DNA of 64,000 nucleotides from Agreia sp. Leaf283 (GCF_001422485.1 NZ_LMNF01000001.1:1415196-1479195); one strand, 5' to 3'; positions 26,556-35,090 are shown, counted from the stretch's first letter. The notes: generated by a model from the sequence alone, not told the origin. Numbers and translations are program-made.

Positions 26556-27359
26556 ATGACCAATTCTGCGAAGAGCGCCGCCCGCACCGCCACGAACAGT
26601 CGGGCGCTCGAGATCCTGGCCCGCACCGGCTTCGCCGTGCTCGGGCTGCTGCACATTTTGATCGGCGCGATCGCCATCGGCCTCGTCGGCGGATCGGGGG
26701 AGTCGGCCGACCAGTCGGGCGCCCTGAGCGAGCTCGCGTCGAAGCCCGGGGGCATCGTCGTGATCTGGCTCGTCGCCATCGGCCTCTTCGCCCTGACTCT
26801 CTGGCAGATCGCGCAGGTGTTCCTTCTCCACGAGCCCGACCCGAAGAAGAAGTGGGGCCGACGCGTCTCCGAGCTCGGCAAGGGAATCGCCTACGGCGCC
26901 GTGGGCGCCACCGCGCTGACGTTCGCTCTCGGGGGTTCGTCGAGTTCGTCGAACTCGAGCCAGAGCCTCAGCGCGAAGCTGCTCGCGAGCCCCGGAGGCG
27001 TCGTGCTGCTGGTGATCGTTGGACTCGTGGTCGCGGGCATCGGCGTGGCCTTCGTGGTTCAGGGAGTGCTGAAGAAGTTCGAGAAGCACCTGGTCATCCC
27101 CGCGGGCACCACCGGAAAGGTCGTGCGTGGACTGGGGATCGGCGGCTACGTGGCCAAAGGCATCGCCTTGTTCGTCGTGGGCGTGCTGTTCGTGGTGGCG
27201 GCCGTGACCGCAGACCCGGAGAAGGCATCCGGCCTCGATGGCGCCCTCAAGGCGCTCATCGACCTGCCGTTCGGAAAGGTGATCCTGGTCGCCGTGGGTA
27301 TCGGCCTGATCGCCTACGGCCTCTTCTGCGCGGCCCGCGCCCGCTGGGCGAAGCTCTAG
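26556..27359 (+). CDS. DUF1206 domain-containing membrane protein
   Basis: A 267-residue protein with six membrane helices in three pairs. Each pair opens with a similar segment (ARTGFAVLGLLHILIGAIAI, GKGIAYGAVGATALTFALG, GGYVAKGIALFVVGVLFV), the internal triplication that defines DUF1206. Loops contain Ser/Asn-rich (SSSSNSSQS) and basic segments. Function is not known for the family. It converges on the NagD-like gene. Confidence 0.85.
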   Translation: MTNSAKSAARTATNSRALEILARTGFAVLGLLHILIGAIAIGLVGGSGESADQSGALSELASKPGGIVVIWLVAIGLFALTLWQIAQVFLLHEPDPKKKWGRRVSELGKGIAYGAVGATALTFALGGSSSSSNSSQSLSAKLLASPGGVVLLVIVGLVVAGIGVAFVVQGVLKKFEKHLVIPAGTTGKVVRGLGIGGYVAKGIALFVVGVLFVVAAVTADPEKASGLDGALKALIDLPFGKVILVAVGIGLIAYGLFCAARARWAKL

Positions 27360-27446
27360 CCCTCTGTCGCAGCAGGCGCGCCCGTCCGGTGCATCCGCGC
27401 CTGGACGGCCGGGGGCGGAAGCGCCGCCGAGGCGCGGATCGCCGGG

Positions 27447-28247
27447 TCAGATCTCGTCGGACTCGAAAGGTTCGTCGCGCAGGAGGTCTTTCACTCCCGA
27501 CAGGATCTCGTCGGGGCGGAACGGGTACTTCTCGATCTCGGCCTGGTCGCTGATGCCGGTGAGCACGAGGATCGTGTGCAGGCCCGCCTCGATGCCGGCG
27601 ACCACGTCGGTGTCCATGCGGTCGCCGATCATGCCCGTGTTCTCGGAGTGGGCGCCGATGCGGTTGAGCGCTGAACGGAACATCATGGGGTTGGGCTTGC
27701 CCACGACATAGGGCTCCATTCCCGTGGCCTTCGTGATGAGGGCGGCGACCGCCCCGGTGGCCGGCATCGGGCCCTCGGCACTCGGCCCCGTCGCATCCGG
27801 GTTCGTGACGATGAACCGTGCGCCCGCCGAGATCAGCCTGATCGCGCGGGTGATGGCCTCGAACGAGTAGTTGCGCGTCTCGCCGACGACCACGTAGTCG
27901 GGGCTCGTGTCGGTCATGATGAACCCGGCCTCGTGCAGTGCGGTGGTGATGCCGGCCTCGCCGATCACGAAGGCGCTGCCGCCGGGCATCTGCGACTTGA
28001 GGAAGCTGGCGGTGGCGAGCGCCGAGGTCCAGATCGCCTCTTCCGGCACCTCGAGACCGGATGCGCGGAGCCGGGCGCTGAGGTCACGCGGGGTGTAGAT
28101 GGAGTTGTTGGTGAGCACGAGGTAGGGCTTGCCCTCGTCGCGCCACTGCTGCAGAAGCTCGGCCGCCCCGGGGAGCGCCCGGTTCTCATGAACGAGGACG
28201 CCGTCCATATCGGTGAGCCAGCATTCGATCTCATCGCGTCGAGCCAT
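27447..28247 (-). CDS. HAD-IIA family phosphatase, NagD-like
   Basis: A 266-residue haloacid-dehalogenase-fold hydrolase. Motif I is LTDMDGVL (nucleophile Asp, acid/base Asp), motif II VLTNNS, motif III lysine in GKPNPMMF, motif IV GDRMDTDV. The IIA cap between motifs II and III places it with NagD and related sugar-phosphate/nucleotide phosphatases. AGGA lies 8 bases before the ATG; TAGGCT at 28278-28283 on the same strand is a likely -10, giving a leader of about 25 bases. Confidence 0.9.
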   Translation of the reverse strand: MARRDEIECWLTDMDGVLVHENRALPGAAELLQQWRDEGKPYLVLTNNSIYTPRDLSARLRASGLEVPEEAIWTSALATASFLKSQMPGGSAFVIGEAGITTALHEAGFIMTDTSPDYVVVGETRNYSFEAITRAIRLISAGARFIVTNPDATGPSAEGPMPATGAVAALITKATGMEPYVVGKPNPMMFRSALNRIGAHSENTGMIGDRMDTDVVAGIEAGLHTILVLTGISDQAEIEKYPFRPDEILSGVKDLLRDEPFESDEI

Positions 28248-28303
28248 GGGAGAGTCCTTTCGTCGCCTGCCCTCGACAGCCTAGCCGCGTCGACCGGGCG
28301 CGC

Positions 28304-29038
28304 TCAGATCGCCGATGAGATCCAGATCGACGAGCTGCCGGATGCCGACACGGGCACGAGCGCGCCGGTCGCGTCGGCCCCGGAGCCGGGCTCAGATCCG
28401 GGCCCGGAGTCGACCCGCACGACGACGGCGCCGTCGTCCTCCTGAGACACGACCGTGACCGTGGTCGACGGGCGGATTCCCGCCGCGGCGAGCGCCAGGA
28501 GCAGCGACGGATCGCGATCGCTGATGCGCACGATCGTGCCCGAGGCCCCGACCGCGGCCTGCGAGAGCAGCAGCGCCGGCGACGAATGAACCGTGCCGTC
28601 CGCCGAGGGGATGGGGTCTCCGTGCGGATCGCTCCTCGGATGCCCGAGGCGCGCGTCGATGGCGTCGAGCAGGCGTTCGGAGATGGAGTGCTCGAGCACC
28701 TCGGCCTCGTCGTGCACCTCGTGCCAGTCGTAGCCCATCTCGTCGACCAGCCAGGTCTCGATGAGCCGGTGGCGCCGGATGACGCCCCGGGCCCGGGCGA
28801 TTCCCTCGGCCGTGAGGGTCAGCGGTTTGTAGGGCTCGTAGTTCACGAGGCCCGCCGCGCTGAGCTTCTTCGCCATCTCGGTGACCGACGACGGGGCGAC
28901 GCCCATGGTCGAGGCGAGAACGGAGGGCGTGACGGGGTCGGACTGCCACTCGGTGTGGTGGTAGATCGTCTTGAGGTAGTCCTCGGCGGCCGAGTCGGCG
29001 TTCGGCTGGGTTCGTCGGGCCGGCTCGGGGATGCTCAT
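28304..29038 (-). CDS. mntR: MntR-type manganese-responsive DtxR-family repressor
   Basis: A 244-residue DtxR-family regulator: winged helix (about 15-75), dimerisation/metal domain to about 150, and a C-terminal SH3/FeoA-like domain with an acidic Ser/Gly-rich tail. The residues at the metal site match Mn sensors rather than iron sensors: D20 replaces the DtxR Met10, and E113 replaces Cys102, with E116 and H117 kept. It follows mntH by 18 bases and is probably cotranscribed; TAGGCT at 29048-29053 may give it a promoter of its own. It should bind the palindrome upstream of mntH. Confidence 0.88.
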   Translation of the reverse strand: MSIPEPARRTQPNADSAAEDYLKTIYHHTEWQSDPVTPSVLASTMGVAPSSVTEMAKKLSAAGLVNYEPYKPLTLTAEGIARARGVIRRHRLIETWLVDEMGYDWHEVHDEAEVLEHSISERLLDAIDARLGHPRSDPHGDPIPSADGTVHSSPALLLSQAAVGASGTIVRISDRDPSLLLALAAAGIRPSTTVTVVSQEDDGAVVVRVDSGPGSEPGSGADATGALVPVSASGSSSIWISSAI

Positions 29039-29056
29039 GATCGCTCCAGCCTATTG

Positions 29057-30310
29057 TCAGGCTCCGGTGAAGATGAGCACGAGCAGCGTGACGTTGAGCG
29101 TGACGAGCAGTGCCGAGGCGATGATGCCGGCCACCGTGGTGTACCAGCGGTTGGTGAATTCTCCCAGCAGCTGCCGGCGCGACGTGAGCCAGACGAGGGG
29201 GATCAGAGCGAACGGAATGCCGAACGAGAGCACGACCTGGCTGACCACGAGCGACCAGGTGGGGTCGAGCCCGACTCCCAGAATGACGAGCGCGGGGATG
29301 AGCGTGACCAGTCGGCGCCACACGATGGGGATGCGCACCCGGAGCAGTCCGTGCATGATCTCGGCCCCCGCGTAGGCGCCGACCGAGGTCGAGGCGAGAC
29401 CGGATGCGAGCAGCCCGACCGCGAACAGCGTCGCGATCACTCCGCCCATGGCCTGGCCGATCGCCGCGTGCGCGCCCTCGAGCGTGTCGGTTCCCTCCAC
29501 CCCCTGCAGCGAGGTCGCGGCCAGAAGCAGGATGGCGAGGTTCACGGTCCCCGCGATGGCGAGGGCTATCGACACGTCCCAGCGGGTGGCCGAGAGGAGT
29601 CGCTTCGTGTTGTGGTGATGGCTGCGGTCGGCGAAACGATCGCGGGTGAGGGCGGAGTGCGCGTAGATGGCGTGCGGCATGATCGTGGCGCCCAGAATGG
29701 ATGCCGCGAGCAGCACCGACGCGGGGCCGTCGAAGCGGGGCACGAGCCCGCCGACGACGGATGCGGCATCGGGCGGATTGATGACGACCCCGGCCGCGAA
29801 GCCCACGGCGATGATCACGAGCATCGAGATGATGACGCGTTCGAAGGTCTTCTGCCGCCCCGACCCCTGCAGGATGAGCACGAGCATCGAGACGGTGCCC
29901 GTGATCGCGCCGCCGAGAAGCAGCGGCAGGTCGAACAGCAGCGAGAGGGCGATGGCCCCTCCGATGATCTCGGCGAGGTCGGTGGCCATGGCCACGAGCT
30001 CGGCCTGCGCCCAGAAGAGCCGCCGGCCCCAGGTGCTGCCGATGCGTTCGCCGAGCAGTTCGGGCAGGCTCTTGCCGGTCACGATGCCGAGCTTGGCGGA
30101 GAGGTATTGGATGAGCCACGCCATGACATTGCCGAGCACGACGATCCACACCAGGAGGAAGCCGAACGCGGCGCCGGCCGTCATGTTGCTCGCGACGTTG
30201 CCCGGGTCGAGGTAGGCCACGCCCGCCACGAGGGCGGGTCCGAGCAGCCACACGAGGTGCGAGCCGCGGGGTGCTGCCGGCGTCGTCACCGGGGCGGGGG
30301 TGTGGAGCAT
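29057..30310 (-). CDS. mntH: Nramp-family divalent metal transporter MntH
   Basis: A 417-residue transporter with 11 helices. The Nramp metal-site motifs are present: DPGN in helix 1 (AYLDPGNVASN) and MPH in helix 6 (IMPHAIYAHS). It imports Mn(II) with protons. It is first in an operon with mntR. A TACAGT box 6 bases before the ATG indicates a leaderless transcript, and a 24-bp palindrome overlaps the -35 and spacer, so the MntR-Mn complex would block initiation. Confidence 0.93.
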   Translation of the reverse strand: MLHTPAPVTTPAAPRGSHLVWLLGPALVAGVAYLDPGNVASNMTAGAAFGFLLVWIVVLGNVMAWLIQYLSAKLGIVTGKSLPELLGERIGSTWGRRLFWAQAELVAMATDLAEIIGGAIALSLLFDLPLLLGGAITGTVSMLVLILQGSGRQKTFERVIISMLVIIAVGFAAGVVINPPDAASVVGGLVPRFDGPASVLLAASILGATIMPHAIYAHSALTRDRFADRSHHHNTKRLLSATRWDVSIALAIAGTVNLAILLLAATSLQGVEGTDTLEGAHAAIGQAMGGVIATLFAVGLLASGLASTSVGAYAGAEIMHGLLRVRIPIVWRRLVTLIPALVILGVGLDPTWSLVVSQVVLSFGIPFALIPLVWLTSRRQLLGEFTNRWYTTVAGIIASALLVTLNVTLLVLIFTGA

Positions 30311-30316
30311 TCCGCT

Positions 30317-30322
30317 ACTGTA
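30317..30322 (-). promoter_or_regulatory. Leaderless -10 box for mntH
   Basis: TACAGT on the minus strand, 6 bases before the ATG at 30310. Confidence 0.6.
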
Positions 30323-30325
30323 GCG

Positions 30326-30349
30326 AATTTTTAGGCGCGCCTAAAAATT
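30326..30349. promoter_or_regulatory. Palindromic MntR operator
   Basis: A perfect 24-bp palindrome with half site AATTTTTAGGCG, directly upstream of the mntH -10 and covering the -35 region (TTTAGG, 17 bases from TACAGT). The TTAGG/CCTAA core resembles sites of DtxR-family repressors. It is strikingly AT-rich for this DNA. Confidence 0.85.
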
Positions 30350-30350
30350 T

Positions 30351-30477
30351 CGTTCGTCGAGCCTGTCGAGATGCCCTTCGACGGGCTCCCTTCGACAGGC
30401 TCAGGGAACGAACGTTTCGTTCGTCGAGCCTGTCGAGACGCCCTTCGACGGGCTCCCTTCGACAGGCTCAGGGAACG
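30351..30477. repeat. Tandem 60-bp palindromic repeats upstream of mntH and trmH
   Basis: Two 60-bp copies (30351-30410 and 30418-30477) that differ at one position near the middle, separated by 7 bases. Each begins CGTTCGTCGAGCCTGTCGAG and ends with the GACAGGCTCAGGGAACG block, and can fold back on itself. Confidence 0.85.
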
Positions 30478-30497
30478 GCGGATCGAGAACGGGAGGG

Positions 30498-30503
30498 TAG
30501 CCT
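30498..30503 (+). promoter_or_regulatory. Leaderless -10 box for the TrmH-family gene
   Basis: TAGCCT, 6 bases before the ATG at 30510. An in-frame GTG at 30504 abuts the box and is disfavoured. Confidence 0.55.
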
Positions 30504-30509
30504 GTGGGG

Positions 30510-31205
30510 ATGCCCGATGAGCCGGTTCCCGCGTCGCCGAATCCGTCTGTCGAACTCACCACCAACGGCGTCGGCCCCTGGCAGGGCGAGCTGCCCGACG
30601 ACGACATCTACGACCCCGAGCTGCTCGCGGCGGGCGACTCGCGCAACGTGATCGATCGCTACCGCTACTGGCGCATGGACGCGATCGTCGCCGACCTCGA
30701 CCTCACGCGGCATCCCTTTCACGTGGCCATCGAGAACTGGCAGCACGACCTCAACATCGGATCGATCGTGCGCAGCGCCAACGCCTTCGGCGCCGACACG
30801 GTGCACATCATCGGGCGGCGCAGGTGGAACAAGCGCGGCGCCATGGTGACCGACCGCTACCAGCACGTGCTGCACCATCCCGACGTCGAGACGTTCGTCG
30901 CGTGGGCTGCGGATGCGGGACTGCCGGTGATCGCCATCGACAACGTGCCGGGCAGCGTGATCATCGAGACGTTCGCGCTTCCCGAGTCGTGCGTGCTGCT
31001 GTTCGGCCAGGAGGGGCCGGGTCTCTCGCCGGAGGCGCTCGAGGCCGCGCAGGCGATCGTCGAGATCAGCCAGTTCGGCTCGACCCGCTCGATCAACGCC
31101 TCGGCCGCGGCGGCGGTCGCGATGCACGCCTGGATTCTGCAGCACGTCTCTTTCGCGCGGCCGACGCCGGATACGCGGCCGACGCCGGATACACTGGCGA
31201 CGTGA
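30510..31205 (+). CDS. TrmH/SpoU-family RNA ribose methyltransferase
   Basis: A 231-residue SPOUT methyltransferase. Motif 1 is NIGSIVRSANAFG, motif 2 LLFGQEGPGLS, motif 3 STRSINASAAAAVAMHAW, the knot that binds SAM. It methylates a ribose 2'-OH in tRNA or rRNA; the target is not evident. The C-terminal residues are two RPTPDT repeats that come from an 18-bp duplication, and the stop overlaps the next gene's GTG. The start at 30510 is defined by the leaderless promoter. Confidence 0.88.
   Translation: MPDEPVPASPNPSVELTTNGVGPWQGELPDDDIYDPELLAAGDSRNVIDRYRYWRMDAIVADLDLTRHPFHVAIENWQHDLNIGSIVRSANAFGADTVHIIGRRRWNKRGAMVTDRYQHVLHHPDVETFVAWAADAGLPVIAIDNVPGSVIIETFALPESCVLLFGQEGPGLSPEALEAAQAIVEISQFGSTRSINASAAAAVAMHAWILQHVSFARPTPDTRPTPDTLAT
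31157..31192 (+). repeat. 18-bp tandem duplication spanning the trmH end and the GH6 promoter
   Basis: Two identical 18-bp copies GCGGCCGACGCCGGATAC (31157-31174, 31175-31192). The second supplies the first three bases of TACACT, the -10 of the GH6 gene. Confidence 0.8.
31190..31195 (+). promoter_or_regulatory. Leaderless -10 box for the GH6 gene, inside the trmH coding end
   Basis: TACACT, 6 bases before the GTG at 31202. Confidence 0.5.
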
Positions 31206-32260
31206 CGTCAAAAGGCTCGCGAATCGGGGTAGCGATCGCCATCGTGGCCCTCACGCTGCCCATCGTGGCCCTGGGCGTGGTCTTCACCGGGCTCGTCTCC
31301 ACCCCGATACCCGCCTCCGAGTCGGCCTCCGGCTCCGAGACCGATCCGGGAGCGCCGATCGACAATCCGCTGCAGGGCCAGACCTTCTACGTCGATCCCG
31401 AATCGCTCGCCGCGAAGGCCGCCGCCGCATCCGCCGCGACGGACCAGAGCGGTTCCGATTCGACGGTGGCACCGTCGGCGCAGACCGAGGTGCTCGACAA
31501 GCTCGCGGCCACTCCCGCCGCGATCTGGCTCGTCCCCGAGAGGTATCCGACCGAGACGGTCGCCGCCACGGTGACCGCCACGCTCGACGCGGCCGCCGCA
31601 TCCGGTCAGACGCCCGTCTTCGTGGTCTACGGCGTGCCGAACCGCGACTGCGGAAACCTCTCGTCCGGCGGGCTCACCGCTGCGGAGTATCCGCTCTGGG
31701 CCGCCCAGATCGCCGGTGCCTTCGCCGACCGCTCGGCCATCGTCATCCTCGAGCCCGACGCGCTCGCCCTAGCAACGCAGTGCGGCAACGTCGACGAGCG
31801 CATCGCACAGATCAAGGGCGCCGTCGACACCTTCTCGTCGACGCAGGCCGTCGTGTACCTCGACGGCGGGCACTCGACCTGGCTTCCGGCGACGCAGATG
31901 GCCGACCTGTTGAATCGCGCGGGCATCGCCGAGACGCGGGGCTTCGCCACGAACGTGTCGAACTACAACTCCACCGTCAAGGAACGCGCGTACGGCGAGA
32001 AGCTGTCGTCGCTGACGGGCGGCTCGCACTACGTGATCGACACGGGTCGCAATGGCAAGGGTTCCAACGGCGAGTGGTGCAACCCGTCGGGCCGGGCCCT
32101 CGGCGTGGCCCCGACCGTCGTCACCGACGCGGGCCACCTCGACGCCGAGCTCTGGGTCAAACCGCCGGGCGAGAGCGACGGCACGTGCAACGGCGGGCCC
32201 GCGGCCGGAACATGGTGGCCCGAAAGCGCGCTGGAGCTCGCCGACAATGCCGGCTGGTAG
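31202..32260 (+). CDS. Membrane-anchored GH6 beta-1,4-glucanase (cellulase family)
   Basis: A 352-residue secreted enzyme. Residues 10-32 form a signal anchor, followed by an Ala/Ser-rich linker. The catalytic domain has GH6 motifs: VVYGVPNRDCGN (catalytic Asp near 149), ILEPDALA (Asp near 186), and WVKPPGESDGTCNGG near the end with a cysteine partner. GH6 enzymes invert beta-1,4-glucan linkages. In Streptomyces a GH6 protein, CslZ, accompanies the cellulose-synthase-like CslA; here a GT2 synthase lies 1.4 kb away, supporting a similar trimming role, though this is inference. GTG overlaps the trmH stop. Confidence 0.88.
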   Translation: MTSKGSRIGVAIAIVALTLPIVALGVVFTGLVSTPIPASESASGSETDPGAPIDNPLQGQTFYVDPESLAAKAAAASAATDQSGSDSTVAPSAQTEVLDKLAATPAAIWLVPERYPTETVAATVTATLDAAAASGQTPVFVVYGVPNRDCGNLSSGGLTAAEYPLWAAQIAGAFADRSAIVILEPDALALATQCGNVDERIAQIKGAVDTFSSTQAVVYLDGGHSTWLPATQMADLLNRAGIAETRGFATNVSNYNSTVKERAYGEKLSSLTGGSHYVIDTGRNGKGSNGEWCNPSGRALGVAPTVVTDAGHLDAELWVKPPGESDGTCNGGPAAGTWWPESALELADNAGW

Positions 32261-32309
32261 CCGCGCCCTTTGGTAGGGTGCAGCGTACCTTTGATGATTG
32301 GGGATCACT

Positions 32310-33248
32310 GTGGGGTTTGAGGCGCAAGACAGACGGATGGCCGTCATCATCGAAGACGATGCAGACATCCGGCACCTGCTCGAGAGCGTCCTCACCCAGG
32401 CCGGCTTCGACGTCATCGCCACGAGCAACGGTCACGACGGCATCCAGGCGGTGCGCGCCTACGAGCCCATCGTCACGACGCTCGACGTGAGCATGCCCGG
32501 CATGGACGGTTTCGAGGTGGCCAAGCGCCTGCGCACCTTCAGCCAGACCTACATCGTGATGCTCACGGCTCGCGACGAGGAGATCGACACCCTGCAGGGG
32601 CTCGAGGCCGGAGCCGACGACTACCTGACCAAGCCCTTCCGCCCGCGCGAGCTGCGCGCCCGCATCGACGCGATGCTGCGTCGCCCGCGCATCGCGTCGG
32701 CCGATGAGCCGGTCGCGGTCGTGGCGCCTGTCGCCACCGCGCCTGTTGCCGCAGCTCCTGTCGCCACCGCTCCGGCACCCGTCGCGGCGGCTCCTGTCGC
32801 GCCGGCACCCGCGGCACCTGCCGTGGAGCCCGTCACGAGAACGGGCGCTCATGCCGCGCCGGGCGTTCCGGATGCCGCAGAGCCGGCTCCCCGCGAGACG
32901 TCGGACGATGGCGGCGAGGGGTGGATCGAGCACAACGGACTCCGACTCAACCGCGAGATGCGCCTGGCGTCGCTCGAAGGCAAAGACCTCGACCTCACCC
33001 GCACGGAGTTCGACCTGCTGGTCGCTGTCGTCGAGTCGAAGCGTCGCGTGCGCACGAAGGCCGACCTGGCCCTGCTTCTGCGCGGCGAGAGCTATGTGAC
33101 CGCCTACTACGTGACCGAGGCCGACAAGCGCGCCGTCGAGGTGCACATGGGCAACCTGCGCAAGAAGCTCGGCGACAGCCTCACGACGCCCCGCTGGCTC
33201 GAGACGGTGCGCGGGGTCGGCTACCGGCTCGCGGCGCCCGACGAGTAA
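32310..33248 (+). CDS. OmpR-family response regulator with long Ala/Pro/Val linker
   Basis: A 312-residue regulator. The receiver domain (about 9-125) has the acidic pair IIEDDAD, phosphoacceptor D59 in TLDVSMPGMDG and K108 in LTKPF. An unusual linker of about 50 residues rich in Ala, Pro and Val separates it from a winged-helix domain (about 205-310) ending VRGVGYRLAAPDE. GTG at 32310 is preferred; TACCTT at 32286-32291 fits a -10 with a short GGGGA-containing leader, and ATG at 32337 is an alternative. No kinase is adjacent; the one at 37013 is a candidate partner. Confidence 0.88.
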   Translation: MGFEAQDRRMAVIIEDDADIRHLLESVLTQAGFDVIATSNGHDGIQAVRAYEPIVTTLDVSMPGMDGFEVAKRLRTFSQTYIVMLTARDEEIDTLQGLEAGADDYLTKPFRPRELRARIDAMLRRPRIASADEPVAVVAPVATAPVAAAPVATAPAPVAAAPVAPAPAAPAVEPVTRTGAHAAPGVPDAAEPAPRETSDDGGEGWIEHNGLRLNREMRLASLEGKDLDLTRTEFDLLVAVVESKRRVRTKADLALLLRGESYVTAYYVTEADKRAVEVHMGNLRKKLGDSLTTPRWLETVRGVGYRLAAPDE

Positions 33249-33285
33249 AGACTCGTCGGCCCCTCACAGCTCATCGTCTCGGCGC

Positions 33286-33648
33286 TCACGCGGTCGAGGT
33301 GAGCCCGAACCGCACGTCGAGTTCGATGCACGTCTCCTGCCCGACCTGGTCGAGCCGCGAGAGGTGTCGTGCGCAGCCCTCGAAGTCCTGCCGCTCGAGC
33401 GAGCTGTGCATCAGCGATGCGGTGGCCTCGATGACCTGCGCGCCGATCATCCTCGACGACGACCGGATGCTGAGGAGCACGACGTGCGTCTCCTCGGCAT
33501 CGCGGCGGTCGAGGGCGTTCGTCAGCCTCCGGACACGGGTCTCCCAGAGGCTGACGAAATCGCGGGCGAAACGGGAACGCGCCCCCTCGTCCCGACCCAC
33601 CGAAGTGAGCAGGTCGTGGAGGGCGTCCTCGTCGAGAAGTCGGCTCAT
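33286..33648 (-). CDS. Hpt-like four-helix protein lacking the phospho-histidine
   Basis: A 120-residue helical protein with an Hpt-domain layout. By eye the core LSIRSSSRMIGA aligns with the Hpt consensus H-S-L-K-G-S-A-x-x-I-G-A, but the position of the phospho-accepting histidine is Leu; the only nearby His (ETHVV) is four residues too early. It may be a pseudo-Hpt that binds a receiver domain without accepting phosphate. It is translationally coupled (ATGA at 33645-33648) to the upstream glycosyltransferase gene, which ties it to control of that enzyme. Confidence 0.75.
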   Translation of the reverse strand: MSRLLDEDALHDLLTSVGRDEGARSRFARDFVSLWETRVRRLTNALDRRDAEETHVVLLSIRSSSRMIGAQVIEATASLMHSSLERQDFEGCARHLSRLDQVGQETCIELDVRFGLTSTA

Positions 33649-35090
33649 ACCTTGTAACCGTGCTGGCGCTTGACGAGCTTGGCGAACATGGTGAGCGTCT
33701 GCAGAACGGTGATGACACCGAGCACGGGCCACCCGATCCAGAGGATCGTGGACTGCAGCATGATCGGAAGCTGCATCCAGATGACGACCATCGCGACGAT
33801 GATGCCGGCGGCGACGAGCAGCGGGGTGAGGTAGGCGTTGCCCGAGCCGCGCTCGGCCTTGGCCTGCTCGGCCCAGTTGTCGACCTGCTTGTTGCTGGCG
33901 AACTTCGACCAGGCCCGAACGAAGTGTCCGATGCGCACCCACATGTAGAGCTCGGCGGGGAACATCGCCATGGCGAAGAACGTGTCGCGCCAGCTGCGGT
34001 TCTTCATCGAGGCCGCGGTGCGCCAGTTCAGCGCGATGGCGACGACCGGCGGGATGAGCCAGACCGGGCTGAAGACGAAGGCGCCGATCGAGAGCGAGGC
34101 GATGAGCAGCAGGAAGAACAGGCCGCGGGTGACGATGTTGGCGACCATCGAGAGGTTCTCGAGCCAGCGCAGGCGCAGGTTGGGGTGGAAGGGCTGGCCC
34201 TTCGTGTCGCCGCGCTGCCCCGGCCACATGAGCTCGATGGCGCCGAAGTTCCACTTGACCTGCTGGGCGTCGAGGCCGCGCAGCGTGGTCATGCCGCCGA
34301 CGTTGGCGCGGGCGCGGGCCGAGATCTTCGTGAGGTAGCCGGCGCTCTTGATCTGCAGCGAGAGCAGGGAGTCCTCGACCTCGCTGTCCTTGACCCACGG
34401 GGTGGCCTGGTGGCTGTCGGCCATGACCTCGCGCAGCGCTTTGATCGAGAAGATCGAGAACTGGCCGCCCAGAACCGCCATGTTGCGGCCGCGCAGCATG
34501 TTCTGCATGTTGAATGCGGCGAACTGGGCGCGCTGTCCCGAGATGAGGAACTTGGCCATGGTGCCCTTGATGGGCGCTTCGTCGATCGAGTAGATCGCGG
34601 AGATGCCGCCGATGCGGGTGTCGGAGGCGATCTCGGCTTCGAGCGACTCGACGGCGGTGACGTCTGCCGTGGTGTCGCCGTCGACGCCGAGCAGGTAGTC
34701 GCAGCCTTCGACCAGCGAGTAGCCGTAGTTGAGCGCGCCGACCTTCTTGTCGGGGTTCTCACCGATGTCGTGGATGAAGACCTCGGTCTCCTGCGTGACG
34801 CCGTTGTCGGTGCGGCTGTGCGGGCCGGCGTACTCGCTGGCGATCTCGACGGTCTTGTCGGTCGAGTTGTTGACGACCACGTGGATGACGTCGGGGAGGC
34901 GGGTCTGGGCCAGCAGCGACTCGAGGACCTCTGCGATGGAGTCGGCCTCGTTGTATGCGGGAACGATGCAGCCGACCATGGGGCGGTAGCTCGGCAGGGC
35001 ATCGACGATGTCGATGAACTCGGTGGCGTAGGCGGCGAGTGCGGGGTCGACAGCCGGCTGGGGCTTCACGTAGCGGTTCGTCTCGGTCAT
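33645..35090 (-). CDS. Processive family 2 glycosyltransferase (cellulose/hyaluronan-synthase-like)
   Basis: A 481-residue membrane enzyme. The GT-A domain begins CIVPAYNEADSIAEVL; it has the metal-binding GVDGDTTAD, the base-type SEVEDSLL, and QQVKW, equivalent to the Q/RxxRW motif of processive beta-glycosyltransferases. Four or more helices follow (about 315-375 and 420-465). The product is probably a beta-linked polysaccharide secreted as it is made. The gene overlaps the Hpt-like gene and faces the lipoprotein gene. CACAGT 7 bases before the ATG is a sub-optimal -10; no clear ribosome site is seen. Confidence 0.85.
   Translation of the reverse strand: MTETNRYVKPQPAVDPALAAYATEFIDIVDALPSYRPMVGCIVPAYNEADSIAEVLESLLAQTRLPDVIHVVVNNSTDKTVEIASEYAGPHSRTDNGVTQETEVFIHDIGENPDKKVGALNYGYSLVEGCDYLLGVDGDTTADVTAVESLEAEIASDTRIGGISAIYSIDEAPIKGTMAKFLISGQRAQFAAFNMQNMLRGRNMAVLGGQFSIFSIKALREVMADSHQATPWVKDSEVEDSLLSLQIKSAGYLTKISARARANVGGMTTLRGLDAQQVKWNFGAIELMWPGQRGDTKGQPFHPNLRLRWLENLSMVANIVTRGLFFLLLIASLSIGAFVFSPVWLIPPVVAIALNWRTAASMKNRSWRDTFFAMAMFPAELYMWVRIGHFVRAWSKFASNKQVDNWAEQAKAERGSGNAYLTPLLVAAGIIVAMVVIWMQLPIMLQSTILWIGWPVLGVITVLQTLTMFAKLVKRQHGYKV

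Noticed and set aside
33286..34398. Extended 370-residue frame containing the Hpt-like protein
   Set aside because: The N-terminal part is a shadow of the GT2 gene; the ATGA overlap fixes the start at 33648.
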